DNA of 29,983 nt. Origin: a virus. Of the stretch, positions 5,524 to 13,953 are shown one piece after another. The notes beneath the pieces are model-generated. The model ran no database searches, had not been told where the DNA came from, and worked only from the letters and a program-made list of their open reading frames with translations. Location of the stretch: positions 1 through 29,983 of IMG/VR virus record IMGVR_UViG_3300032820_000072, one strand, 5' to 3'. A program made the position numbers and the translations under genes. Each line of letters opens with the position of its first letter. The stretch's first letter is position 1.

Positions 5524-5983
5524 CCTGCTGCCCCGACGGGCTCGCTATGGAGAATCACTTATTGACTGGTGGGTCGTGTTCACCGACTATGACTGGCGCG
5601 AAGAGGACTCACGGCGGCATGGGGTTTGGTGGCAGCCCTGGAGATTGCTCACCCGGCCCGGCTTCCGACATTGCTTCGCGCTTAGAGCACAGCAGGGTGT
5701 ATGGACCGAAGTTAATTCCCATGTTTGCAACACAGATGTTACGGTTCTACCGACCGACGCATACCCCAACCTGCCTTACGACATGGCCCGACGAGGCAAC
5801 TGTCACATCATCCAAGTTATCCGATACCGGGGGCTCCAGTACATCCGCCGGGGACTCCGAGGTCAGTTCAACTGCGTCACCCTCACCAAGCACCTTCTCG
5901 GAATCGATGCCTCCTGGGTCCTCACACCGCATGCGTTATACAAATTCCTAATCAAAGAGGGGCACGTAGAGATTGAAACCTAG
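5471..5983 (+). CDS. Conserved phage protein, possible permuted papain-like fold
   Basis: Up to 170 residues from ATG 5471, which overlaps terminase by 53 bases; the conserved part starts at D-W-W-V-V-F-T-D. The pattern R-P-G-F-R-H-C-F-A-L with H67, an intervening V-W-T-E-V-N segment, then N-C-V-T-L-T-K-H-L-L-G-I with C135 and L-T-P-H-A-L-Y-K-F-L, matches a protein commonly found directly after terminase in T7-like podophages. The ordered His and Cys could be the dyad of a circularly permuted papain-like domain, but catalysis is not established. The competing ORF at 5547-5951 in another frame lacks these features. Start codon uncertain. Confidence 0.7.
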   Translation: MPAERPSLPTPTSTFSGSLLPRRARYGESLIDWWVVFTDYDWREEDSRRHGVWWQPWRLLTRPGFRHCFALRAQQGVWTEVNSHVCNTDVTVLPTDAYPNLPYDMARRGNCHIIQVIRYRGLQYIRRGLRGQFNCVTLTKHLLGIDASWVLTPHALYKFLIKEGHVEIET

Positions 5984-6185
5984 TAAGCCGAAGAAGACCG
6001 CCGCCCAACTCAAGGCTCAGCAGGCCCAGGCCGAGCAGCTCCAGCGCGACGAGACTCGGGTCGCCGCTAAAGAGGCGGCCCAACGTAAGCGCAAGATGGG
6101 CATGGAGTCGTTGTTGGGCTCCGGCGGCGAACTCGGGACCGGGGGGCCGCAGCCCGCGGCCACCAGCAAGCTGGGGACATACTAA
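5973..6185 (+). CDS. Small basic protein between terminase and portal
   Basis: 70 residues from TTG 5973, with AAAGAGGGG about ten bases upstream. The N-terminal half is a Lys/Gln/Ala-rich helix (A-A-Q-L-K-A-Q-Q-A-Q-A-E-Q-L-Q), likely coiled coil. The C-terminal half has M-E-S-L-L-G-S-G-G and ends K-L-G-T-Y, resembling a short-motif protein common next to podophage portal genes. It overlaps the preceding gene by 11 bases and its TAA is immediately followed by the portal GTG. Role unknown; a virion or portal-assembly accessory is likely from position. Confidence 0.6.
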   Translation: MKPSKPKKTAAQLKAQQAQAEQLQRDETRVAAKEAAQRKRKMGMESLLGSGGELGTGGPQPAATSKLGTY

Positions 6186-7838
6186 GTGCCCAAGAACGCG
6201 AGAACGCTGGTCCCCGAGGGCAAGGTCGTCGCGATGCGTGGCCGACGCCGCGGTCGGGGCAAGCCGTCCGATGCCGCCCAGTTGGTTAAGCGATTCGAGG
6301 CCGCCGCAGCGGGCCGCGACCTGTGGGCCTCGTATTGGCGTGAGTGTTATGAGTTTGCGCTTCCCCACAGGAACCTATTTTCCGGGCAGGCTGCTGGTGC
6401 GAAGAAGGACGGCAAGGTCTTTGACTCGACGGCCGTTGAGGCCGTCCAGTCGTTTGCGTCTGAGCTGTCACAGGCGCTCATCCCGCCGTTCCGGCGTTGG
6501 GTCCGGCTTGTCGCCGGCACCGATGTTCCAGAGGAGCACCGAGCCGAGATTAATCTTGCGCTAGACAAGGAGACCGAGGTCCTCTTCCAATACCTCGACC
6601 ACTCCAACCTGGCCACCGAATCACATGAAGCATTACTAGACCTGGCTGTCGGAACCGGAGCCCTGCAAGTCCAAGACTCAGGCGACGACACCAACCCACT
6701 TAGATTCACCGCCGTGCCACTGGCCCAGCTCGTCGTCGAGGAGGGGCCGATGGGTACGGTCGAGACCGTGTTCCGCGAGTACTCCATGCCGGCCCGCAAC
6801 GTCCAGCGCACCTGGCCGCAGGCTCGCGTATCGGACGCACTGGCTAGCCTCATCGAGCGCAACGGCGACGAGCGCGTCGGTCTAATCGAGGGCACGGTCT
6901 ACGACCCCGAGGGCGGCTATCGCTATGTCGTCATCGAGCGGGAAGGAAACCACCTGGCGGTTGATTCGTTCTTGGATGATAGCCCGTGGGTTATCTTCCG
7001 GTGGATGGTCGTCACTGGCGAGAAGTACGGCCGCGGGCCGCTCATGTCGGCGCTCCCCGACATCAAGACCGCCAACAAGGTCGTCGAACTCGTACTGCGT
7101 AACGCAGCCCTGGCCGTGTCGGCACCGATGCTGGCCGTTGACGACGGCATCTTGAACGCCCACTCAATCAGGCTTCGGCCGGGCGCAATCATCCCGGTCC
7201 TGAACCCCGACAGCCTTCGCCCGCTGGAGCTGGGCGGCAACTTCGACGTCAGCGAGCTGGTCCTAAATGACCTCAGACAAAGTATCCGCGAGAAACTCTA
7301 CGTACAGGAACTACCCCCCCTTGAAGGACAACCGCGCACCGCGACCGAGCTACAGATAAGAAATCAACAACTGTTGCGCCGTATCGGTTCGTCCTTCGGT
7401 AGGCTCCAGCACGAGCTGGTCTTTTCGGTAATTCGTGGGGCATTAAAAATCCTGCAACGTCGCGGCAAGATGGCACCCATCAAGCTCGACGGCCGCGAGG
7501 TCGATGTCGAGTTCCGCGGGCAGTTGGCCCAGGTCCAAGACCAGCAGGACGTCATGGTGCTCGAATCATTCCTCCAGATTGTCGGCGCGCTAGGCCCCGA
7601 GGTGACAGCCGGGACTTCACGCATCGAGGACATACCGGAGTATGTTGCCGGCAAGCTCGGCGTTCCCCAGGAACTCGTGCGGTCAAAGGCCGAGCGCGAG
7701 AAGATAAAGCAGGAGATGGCCCAGGCCGCCCAGCAGCAACAGGCCGAGGCCGCCGCTCTCTCGCCGCCCGCTACACCCGCCGGAACCGGCCCCGCGATTC
7801 TCGGAGCCCAGCCGGCGATACCGGGAGAGGGCGGCTAA
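6186..7838 (+). CDS. Portal / head-tail connector protein (T7 gp8-like)
   Basis: 550 residues, close to the 536 of T7 gp8. The N-terminal region reads L-W-A-S-Y-W-R-E-C-Y-E-F-A-L-P, typical of the podophage head-tail connector family (PF12236), with F-D-S-T-A-V-E-A-V-Q-S-F-A, then G-T-G-A-L-Q-V in the wing and G-E-K-Y-G-R-G-P-L-M-S-A-L-P-D-I-K-T-A-N in the stem region. The C-terminus is a Gln/Ala-rich coil and a Pro/Gly tail. It forms the dodecameric ring through which terminase packages DNA and to which the gp11-like tail ring attaches. GTG start directly abuts the previous TAA; its own TAA overlaps the next ATG. Confidence 0.92.
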   Translation: MPKNARTLVPEGKVVAMRGRRRGRGKPSDAAQLVKRFEAAAAGRDLWASYWRECYEFALPHRNLFSGQAAGAKKDGKVFDSTAVEAVQSFASELSQALIPPFRRWVRLVAGTDVPEEHRAEINLALDKETEVLFQYLDHSNLATESHEALLDLAVGTGALQVQDSGDDTNPLRFTAVPLAQLVVEEGPMGTVETVFREYSMPARNVQRTWPQARVSDALASLIERNGDERVGLIEGTVYDPEGGYRYVVIEREGNHLAVDSFLDDSPWVIFRWMVVTGEKYGRGPLMSALPDIKTANKVVELVLRNAALAVSAPMLAVDDGILNAHSIRLRPGAIIPVLNPDSLRPLELGGNFDVSELVLNDLRQSIREKLYVQELPPLEGQPRTATELQIRNQQLLRRIGSSFGRLQHELVFSVIRGALKILQRRGKMAPIKLDGREVDVEFRGQLAQVQDQQDVMVLESFLQIVGALGPEVTAGTSRIEDIPEYVAGKLGVPQELVRSKAEREKIKQEMAQAAQQQQAEAAALSPPATPAGTGPAILGAQPAIPGEGG

Positions 7839-8050
7839 TGGCTCGAAAGGGTCTTAGGCGTTGGCACTCCCGGCCAACCGATGTGGATGTGGCAGCCCCT
7901 CTCGTCGCCACGGTTGGGCCTCAAGCCGTCATGGTGGTCTCTGCCCGTTCATCCGTTACAGCCGTTCGGCCCGATACCGCCACCGATGCCGATACCGACG
8001 CGGTGGCGTTGGAGGCCAAACGCTATGCCATACTAACCTCGATACAGTAG
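7838..8050 (+). CDS. 70-residue hypothetical protein
   Basis: Starts at ATG 7838 in a TAATG overlap with the portal gene; its TAG is directly followed by the next ATG. The N-terminus is basic (M-A-R-K-G-L-R-R-W-H-S-R), followed by an Ala/Val/Thr/Asp-rich region without motif (T-D-A-D-T-D-A-V-A-L). Its perfect fit between two genes argues that it is real even though nothing in its sequence is recognised. An alternative ORF in another frame (7861-8163) would overlap the next gene by over 100 bases and is not favoured. Confidence 0.55.
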   Translation: MARKGLRRWHSRPTDVDVAAPLVATVGPQAVMVVSARSSVTAVRPDTATDADTDAVALEAKRYAILTSIQ

Positions 8051-8383
8051 ATGCCGCTTTCCGAGCAGCAACTAGCCCAAGGTCAGGCCCCCAGCACGGC
8101 CGCCGTCCTCTACTCCCCCGCGTCCAGCGAAACGGCGATTGTCCGCACAATCAATATCTGTAACACCGACACGGCCGCGCACACGGTACGAATCTTCCAT
8201 GACAACGACGGTGGGACCTTCGACGAGACCACGGCGCTGATATGGAATATGAGCGTGCCGGGCAACGGGACCGTCGTCTTCGACGTCTACGTCGCTATGG
8301 GCAACCCGGCCGGCCAGATTGGCATATACGCCAACACCGCAGAGAAGGTCACGGTGACTCTGTACGGCGCGGTGATAACCTAA
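8051..8383 (+). CDS. Small beta-rich virion protein
   Basis: 110 residues, almost all beta-strand: A-A-V-L-Y-S-P-A-S-S-E-T-A-I-V-R-T-I-N-I-C-N-T-D, H-T-V-R-I-F-H-D-N-D-G-G, W-N-M-S-V-P-G-N-G-T-V-V-F-D-V, and V-T-V-T-L-Y-G-A-V-I-T. Proteins with this layout, a jelly-roll-like sandwich, recur in phage structural operons as decoration, tail-tip or fibre-associated factors. Starts at the base after the preceding stop and ends in a TAATG overlap. A structural role is inferred from position and composition. Confidence 0.6.
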   Translation: MPLSEQQLAQGQAPSTAAVLYSPASSETAIVRTINICNTDTAAHTVRIFHDNDGGTFDETTALIWNMSVPGNGTVVFDVYVAMGNPAGQIGIYANTAEKVTVTLYGAVIT

Positions 8384-8964
8384 TGGGACTCAAGGATTTC
8401 GGTGGCACCACCACCTCGCCGCCTTCGACCGGCGGCACCGTCTCGACGGTCATCGCAGCGCAGCTCATGATGGCCGAATCCCCAGGCCCGGTAGTAGGCG
8501 ACCCCAAGAGCTTCATCCTCCAGCAGGTGCCAGCCGATGCTAGCCAGGTGGCCGTGTACCTCAACGGCCAGCGATGCACGTTCACTAGCGACCCGCAGGG
8601 CCGGACTGAGTTCTCGGTTGACGTCGCCACCAAGACTGTCGCGTTCGGCATCGCCCCTGACGCAGCAGACGTATTCCAATGCGACTACGCGATGCACCCG
8701 CCGCAGTCGGTGGTGCTCGGGGAGGATATTGCCACCTCCGGCGGGACCGCCTTCGACCTCACCACGGCACCCCGCAACACATCCGAGGTCGCGGTCTACC
8801 TAAATGGCCAGCGGCTCGAACAGGCTAACGATGATACGGCCCAAGCCTCACTTACTAACTCGGAGTTCGCCATGCAGCCGTTCAGCGCGAACAACCGATT
8901 CTATACCGGCTACGCAGCAACCAGCGAGGATGTGCTCATTGCGGACTATCTTAAAGAGTTTTAG
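8383..8964 (+). CDS. Beta-module virion protein with internal duplication
   Basis: 193 residues from ATG 8383 (TAATG with the preceding gene). Two homologous units are visible: F-I-L-Q-Q-V-P-A-D-A-S-Q-V-A-V-Y-L-N-G-Q-R near residues 45-65, and F-D-L-T-T-A-P-R-N-T-S-E-V-A-V-Y-L-N-G-Q-R near 125-145. Each is followed by strands and a D-Y segment (F-Q-C-D-Y; L-I-A-D-Y). The same V-x-V-Y-L-x-x module occurs near the C-terminus of the gp12-like protein and at the start of the 28069 fibre. Probably a capsid or tail decoration or an adhesion component. The next gene starts within its last 26 bases. Confidence 0.65.
   Translation: MGLKDFGGTTTSPPSTGGTVSTVIAAQLMMAESPGPVVGDPKSFILQQVPADASQVAVYLNGQRCTFTSDPQGRTEFSVDVATKTVAFGIAPDAADVFQCDYAMHPPQSVVLGEDIATSGGTAFDLTTAPRNTSEVAVYLNGQRLEQANDDTAQASLTNSEFAMQPFSANNRFYTGYAATSEDVLIADYLKEF
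8926..8930 (+). promoter_or_regulatory. Shine-Dalgarno deciding a TTG start
   Basis: GAGGA lies eight bases before TTG 8939. The in-frame ATG at 8930 would overlap this site and has none of its own. Confidence 0.5.
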
Positions 8965-10240
8965 CCTCGCGCTCATCCTGGCGCTGGCGACCAACGCCTA
9001 CGCTCGACCGCTACAGCCGTGGCAGGGCGGGACCGGCTGTGAATCCCCGGTGGCCTTTGGTTCGGCCCCCTCCACACCAAACGATGGGTCCATCTGCACA
9101 TTTTCTGACGGGACGGGTAGCGCCTGCTCGGGCGGGTCAGCCAACACGGTCTGCTTCTACAACGGGTCGGCGTGGACACCGTTCGGGGATACGCTGCAAA
9201 GCCTGAGCTGCGCCGATAACGAGTGCGCCGTCTACGACTCGGGCTCCTCTTCGTGGGCCTGCGACAGTTGCGGCAGCGGTGGTGGCGGCGGTGATGGCGA
9301 CATCACCGATGTATTCGGCTGCGCCGCTGACGACTGCGACGACATTTTGGCGGCCGACGGCGACACGCTCGACTTTGGGCTGGTCCTGCCGGGTGCCGGG
9401 GGCGACGGCATCATCCTGCCCCAGCAGGCCGGCGCGTGTACGGCGGCCACAGCCGAAGGCCAAATCTGCTGGGACTCAACCAACCACAAGCTCTACGTCG
9501 GCAACTCAAGCACGCCGACGGAAATTAACGGGGTGGAGTCTAGCGGCGCACTTGCCATTAAGGACTCCACCTCTGCCACGGTTGGCACCGATGTCGCCAC
9601 GCTCCAGTTTGGCAGCGACTTCAGCCTGGTCGCTTCTGGTTCCGAGGTCACAATCTCGAACGCCGGCAACCTGGGCTACTACCACATCGGCCAGGAGATT
9701 CAGTTATCCGACTTGCCGGCCGACGTAATGCGGCAGGACGTTGACCGCGAGATGGCGTCCGTCACCTGCACCCCGATGCCGGACTGCCTTCCCTACATCA
9801 CCATGAACGAGCCGGCCGCGGCCGGGCACGGGGCCACCAAGAACTATCACGACACGAATAGGACGCTGATGCTGAGTCTGCGCTGTAATAACTGCGACAT
9901 GGCCGGCGGAACCCACTACCGGGCCATCTCGGGGAGCGTCTATGCCTACGGGGACTCCTCGACCGCCTGGCAGCCGATGGCTATCGATTGCACGCTTTCG
10001 GATATTCGAGCCCTTACGTCTGCGACAGGCAGCGGCGAGGAAATAACCGTCAAGCTGGTGTACGGGGCCAGCACCGTCGATTGCGATTTGCCCGAGGACA
10101 CCAGCCCCCTCGCGTCATGCGTGAGTACGACCACAGAGGATGTGCCCGCAGGCGGGGTAGTCCATTGGCAGGTAAGCTGCTCAGGCACCTGTAGCGGCGG
10201 GCAGAACATCACCGCGTCGGCTATATGCGTCGGCGGCTAG
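8939..10240 (+). CDS. Exported cysteine-rich fibre-like protein
   Basis: 433 residues from TTG 8939 (the ATG at 8930 would add three residues). The first 22 residues are a textbook Sec signal: a basic start (M-R-T-I-L-K), a hydrophobic core (L-A-L-I-L-A-L-A) and a cleavage box N-A-Y-A before R-P-L-Q-P-W. The mature part is Gly/Ser/Cys-rich with many Cys pairs (S-C-A-D-N-E-C, W-A-C-D-S-C-G). A glycine hinge then leads to a fibre-type segment with G-D-I-T-D-V-F, G-Q-I-C-W-D-S-T-N-H-K-L-Y-V-G-N and further beta-rich sequence to C-V-G-G. Tail fibres use similar D-I-T-x-V and W-D-x-x-x-x-K-L-Y-V-G motifs. A cleavable signal and likely disulfides are unusual for a virion protein. Overlaps its exported partner by 16 bases. 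Confidence 0.7.
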   Translation: MRTILKSFSLALILALATNAYARPLQPWQGGTGCESPVAFGSAPSTPNDGSICTFSDGTGSACSGGSANTVCFYNGSAWTPFGDTLQSLSCADNECAVYDSGSSSWACDSCGSGGGGGDGDITDVFGCAADDCDDILAADGDTLDFGLVLPGAGGDGIILPQQAGACTAATAEGQICWDSTNHKLYVGNSSTPTEINGVESSGALAIKDSTSATVGTDVATLQFGSDFSLVASGSEVTISNAGNLGYYHIGQEIQLSDLPADVMRQDVDREMASVTCTPMPDCLPYITMNEPAAAGHGATKNYHDTNRTLMLSLRCNNCDMAGGTHYRAISGSVYAYGDSSTAWQPMAIDCTLSDIRALTSATGSGEEITVKLVYGASTVDCDLPEDTSPLASCVSTTTEDVPAGGVVHWQVSCSGTCSGGQNITASAICVGG

Positions 10241-13200
10241 CCGTACTCATTGTCGTCGCGGCGGTCGTCGCCCCGGCTGACGTATGGGCCGCACGGGTGA
10301 TGGCGACCGGGTTCGAGTGGTGCCACTACTCGGCCGGCGACGTTGTCCAGCCGTCCGCCAGCGAGTCCGACGGCAACGCCCGCAACGCGATATTCTCCGA
10401 CGAGTCTGACGGCGATAACAACGACCAGCGCATAACGACAGGCTTGCCGTCGCCCCGTGGCCTCTTCTGTAACCATGACTCACGGGGCGGCCTTCGCGGC
10501 AAGACCTGTACGGAGGACGCGAACTGCGGCAGCCACGGCCTCTGCGCTTCCGAGCCGAACAACGACTGCTCGCTTGAGATTACTCCGACCACTAAGACCG
10601 ATGAGTACGTCGAGATTTCCGGCCCCCCGTGGCTAACCAGCGCCCCCGCCCAGGTCTACGCCCATTTCCTGCTGAACATATCCGAGATACCCGAGAACGG
10701 GGACGCGGTTACGGTCATGGAAATCCGCGATGCGGACGACGACTTGGGCTGCTTCCTTCGTGCAACGCCGGGCACCGGGAGCGAGTACATACTGGAGCTG
10801 CTCTATGCCGACGACAACCCGGAATGTTCGGGTGGCACTAATAACGGGACTGAGTGCGAGCCGGAAGAACCTGGCGGCATGGAGTCAGATACCTGTACCT
10901 CCGAGACGGTGGGCGAGGCCAGTTGCTTTACGGCAGCCTTCGGGATGTCCATCTTGGCCGAGGACCAATGGTACGAGATTGTCGTCGGGCATGACGCCAC
11001 GACCCCCGGCCGGATTACCTGCTCGCTCTTCGAGGGCGGCTTTGCCAGGGGCAAGCGGTCGCGTCCGCAGGGGGTGTGCTCGGTGGATGGTGGCGCTTGC
11101 GTGACGGCTGACGACTGCGTGACCAGGCGATGCTCGGAGTATGTGTTCAACATCGACGTTGACCAGGATGGCGTAGCCACCTGCGACGACGACTCCGGCT
11201 GCGCCGGCACCTGCGACGTCCAAACCTGCCACACCAATATCGTGGGCGACGATAGTGCCGCCCGGCTCATCCTGGGCTCGACCGAGGCTTACGTCGATGC
11301 CGACAGCGACGACGCGGTCGGCGGCGTGCTCATTGATTACGGCGATAAGGTCGGCGACTCAGCATCCCAGTTCGAGGTCGGCTGGAAAATCAACTTCGAC
11401 GACCTAGTCATCGACGACGCCAGCCCCGACACGATGCTGGCCCTGCGGATTGCCGACCTACACCCGACCGCAGATGTAGCGCCCCCAGCGACCGGCTGCA
11501 TCTACTGTGACTACTATGATAACTCGACCGACGGCACTTGCCACACCAGCGTGGTGGCCTCCTGCCCGTGGGACTCGGATAGTGAGGACGGGAGCGGCGG
11601 GGTGGCCTTCTTCGACAACATCGACGACGCACTTGGTTGCGGAACCTGCGATGCCGGCGAGTCCGTCTGCGGCGGCGGCCTCACCGACTGCACATCTGAG
11701 GATGAGGCCATCGACTGCCTCACCGACTGCGTGGACCGTGGCGAGTCTAAGATTCACGAGTCGAAGGGGTTCGATAAGACCGGCGGCGGCGGCGAAGCGG
11801 AGCTGGTGATGGAGGACATCACCTGCCTGGACAGCGATGCTGACGATTGCGCCACAGCCACGCTCAGAACCGTCGGCCTTGTTGCGATGGCCAAGGACCA
11901 GGGCCGGTCGGGCACAGGCAAGAACAAGATGCTCAATCTGTGCTTCAAGAACGGCACGGACACGAACTGCCACGGCGACCTGGGTAACTCCTATAACTGG
12001 ATTAACGTGGCCCGACATCGGAATGGAGCCGGCAGTTATCAACCTTACATGCCGGAGTTTTTTCTCGCACCTGCCGCGCCCGATGCCGGTGCGTGGACTG
12101 TGGCTGATGCGAATGCGGCTGCCGCCTTCCTTCAGTACGACCGAGGGGGCTCGGGCGGGTCGGTTCGAGTTACGGAGCTTGTTGCGGAAATTGAGGTTGA
12201 AATGGACGCTCCGACGCGGGCGGATGTCCCTGACATCAACGGTGACGGAGAGAAAAGGTTCTGTCTCGCTGGAGATAGTGTGGTAACTGACAATAAGCTG
12301 CACGCCCTGATTGGGGCGTACATGACGCAGTTCGAGCACATAATGACCTGTACCAGGGGCTCGACCCTGCTGGGCGACGTCGAGCAACAGATTGGCCCGA
12401 TGTTGGATGGGGTTCTCGGGGGCCGCCAGGATTGCCAGATGCTTCTTGGCGATGCCGGCCCATGCGATTACTTGATGCTGGTCAACGGCGTCAACACGCT
12501 CTTCGGCGGCAGCTCGACGCCCAGCTCGTATTGTTCGAGCGGGGATGACGTTGGCTACCCATGCGTCTACTGCACCAAGCGTTGTGATAACGGCGAGCCA
12601 TGCACGGCCGACTCCGACTGCACCGGCACCTGTTCGGATTCTGAGTCCGACTGCGGGACTGGTAATACCTGTGCCGATAATACCTGCGACAACGAGTGCG
12701 CGGGCGGGAGCTGCGACTACTACCCGCAAGGGTATTGCCGTGGCGGGACCGACCACGGGAAGCCTTGCGGTTGCGGCACCGCCCCCCGGCCGATTTCTGA
12801 TTCGCGTTACGAGGAGCTTGGGTCAGCCGGGTACTGCATCAACAACGCCGACTTCAACGGCGACGAGACGTTTGGCGACCATTGGCTAGACCCGATTGGC
12901 GATGGCGTGGGCATGGTGCTGAAGGGCACCTGCAACCGGACCTACCTGGGCGACAGCCCGTGCAGCGAGGACAAGGGCGGCGAAAAGGCTCTGGACTGCC
13001 GGACCAACGTCGCGTGTGACGACGCCGATGACTGCCACGGCTCTGATTGCGACGACGGCGAGTGCGTGGGGGCTTGCGCCGGTAGCTGCAAGGGGGGCAC
13101 CGACGCTGGGGACTTTTGTGTCGAGAACGACGACTGTGAGGGCGGCTACTGCAACTCGTTCTGCTTTCGCTCGTTGAGCGGGTTCCCGTCCGGTGACGAG

Positions 13201-13953
13201 GGCGGCTACGACCACGCCGGATATGCGACAGCGCACAAGGCTTACCCGTCGGTCTGGGGTGCCCTTGGCTGCGTAGGGGCGACCAACTGCTCGGGCGGGC
13301 TCTGCATGAGTGCCAACCCCGTGGCTGAATACGAGCGGGGGTTAATGGGCATCGTCAGGACCGCCCGCAGCCGCACCGGCACACAGAAGGCACATATCAT
13401 CGTCGCCCCCCAGCCAGCCTCAGAGGAGGGCCTTTCTGGGTTGTCCCTGTTCAGCCAGCACCGTGCCCGGCAGCAGGCCATCGAGCGTATCGCCGTCCAG
13501 CTCGGCGACCAGGCGGACGACGTCAGCTACCTCAACCTCGATGCCTACTTCACCGCCAACTGCGCCGAGCAAAACAGGGCCAACTGCCTACGCGACACAA
13601 TCCATTGGTCGCAATGCACATCCGATGGGCACAAGGGCTCCTGTAACACCGACGTCGGCATCCAGCACGCGGCCGAGGCCATGTCGGCCTGCTTCTCGGG
13701 CCTTGACGGCCTTGCCGACGGGGTGTGTTCGAGCATCGCTAGTAGCTGTACGTCGAACTGCGCCAGCGGGACGAACGAAGGCGAGGCGTGCGTGGACGAC
13801 GGCGATTGCCCCAGCGGCACTTGCGTCGATGACGGACTGACCAACGGGAGCTGCACTTGCACCCAAGGCCGGCTCAAGTCAGCCTGCTCGGCGCACAAGG
13901 ATTGCCGGGTCTACGATTGCACCTTCCCCACCACGACCACGACCCTGCCATGA
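10225..13953 (+). CDS. Exported giant cysteine-rich protein with SGNH/GDSL-hydrolase-like core
   Basis: 1242 residues. Residues 1-22 form a Sec signal (M-R-R-R-L-A-V-L-I-V-V, then D-V-W-A before A-R-V). The first half looks like two lectin-like beta sandwiches separated by Cys clusters. The middle to C-terminal part has SGNH-type blocks: A-G-D-S-V with G683-D684-S685, N-G-V-N at 754-757, and D1124-T-I-H1127. Between and after them are disulfide-type repeats such as C-R-G-G-T-D-H-G-K-P-C, C-K-G-G-T-D-A-G-D-F-C and C-A-S-G-T-N-E-G-E-A-C, each followed by D-x-D/E-C-x-x-G-x-C. The protein ends T-T-T-T-T-L-P. SGNH enzymes remove acyl groups from glycans or lipids. Hydrolase identity is probable; the substrate and whether it joins the virion are unknown. 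Confidence 0.75.
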   Translation: MRRRLAVLIVVAAVVAPADVWAARVMATGFEWCHYSAGDVVQPSASESDGNARNAIFSDESDGDNNDQRITTGLPSPRGLFCNHDSRGGLRGKTCTEDANCGSHGLCASEPNNDCSLEITPTTKTDEYVEISGPPWLTSAPAQVYAHFLLNISEIPENGDAVTVMEIRDADDDLGCFLRATPGTGSEYILELLYADDNPECSGGTNNGTECEPEEPGGMESDTCTSETVGEASCFTAAFGMSILAEDQWYEIVVGHDATTPGRITCSLFEGGFARGKRSRPQGVCSVDGGACVTADDCVTRRCSEYVFNIDVDQDGVATCDDDSGCAGTCDVQTCHTNIVGDDSAARLILGSTEAYVDADSDDAVGGVLIDYGDKVGDSASQFEVGWKINFDDLVIDDASPDTMLALRIADLHPTADVAPPATGCIYCDYYDNSTDGTCHTSVVASCPWDSDSEDGSGGVAFFDNIDDALGCGTCDAGESVCGGGLTDCTSEDEAIDCLTDCVDRGESKIHESKGFDKTGGGGEAELVMEDITCLDSDADDCATATLRTVGLVAMAKDQGRSGTGKNKMLNLCFKNGTDTNCHGDLGNSYNWINVARHRNGAGSYQPYMPEFFLAPAAPDAGAWTVADANAAAAFLQYDRGGSGGSVRVTELVAEIEVEMDAPTRADVPDINGDGEKRFCLAGDSVVTDNKLHALIGAYMTQFEHIMTCTRGSTLLGDVEQQIGPMLDGVLGGRQDCQMLLGDAGPCDYLMLVNGVNTLFGGSSTPSSYCSSGDDVGYPCVYCTKRCDNGEPCTADSDCTGTCSDSESDCGTGNTCADNTCDNECAGGSCDYYPQGYCRGGTDHGKPCGCGTAPRPISDSRYEELGSAGYCINNADFNGDETFGDHWLDPIGDGVGMVLKGTCNRTYLGDSPCSEDKGGEKALDCRTNVACDDADDCHGSDCDDGECVGACAGSCKGGTDAGDFCVENDDCEGGYCNSFCFRSLSGFPSGDEGGYDHAGYATAHKAYPSVWGALGCVGATNCSGGLCMSANPVAEYERGLMGIVRTARSRTGTQKAHIIVAPQPASEEGLSGLSLFSQHRARQQAIERIAVQLGDQADDVSYLNLDAYFTANCAEQNRANCLRDTIHWSQCTSDGHKGSCNTDVGIQHAAEAMSACFSGLDGLADGVCSSIASSCTSNCASGTNEGEACVDDGDCPSGTCVDDGLTNGSCTCTQGRLKSACSAHKDCRVYDCTFPTTTTTLP

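Noticed and set aside
5547-5951. 134-codon ORF in another frame after terminase
   Set aside because: Overlaps the frame with the conserved His, Cys and L-T-P-H-A-L-Y pattern; its own product is Ser/Pro/Thr-rich without motif.
7861-8163. 100-codon ORF after the portal gene
   Set aside because: Would overlap the beta-rich gene at 8051 by over 100 bases, whereas the 7838-8050 frame fits exactly between its neighbours.
11458-12756. 432-codon ORF on the minus strand inside the large cysteine-rich gene
   Set aside because: Its frame mirrors the GC-rich codons of the + strand gene and its product is low-complexity Val/Ala/Arg/Ile without motifs. The + strand frame has a signal peptide, SGNH-like blocks and cysteine repeats.
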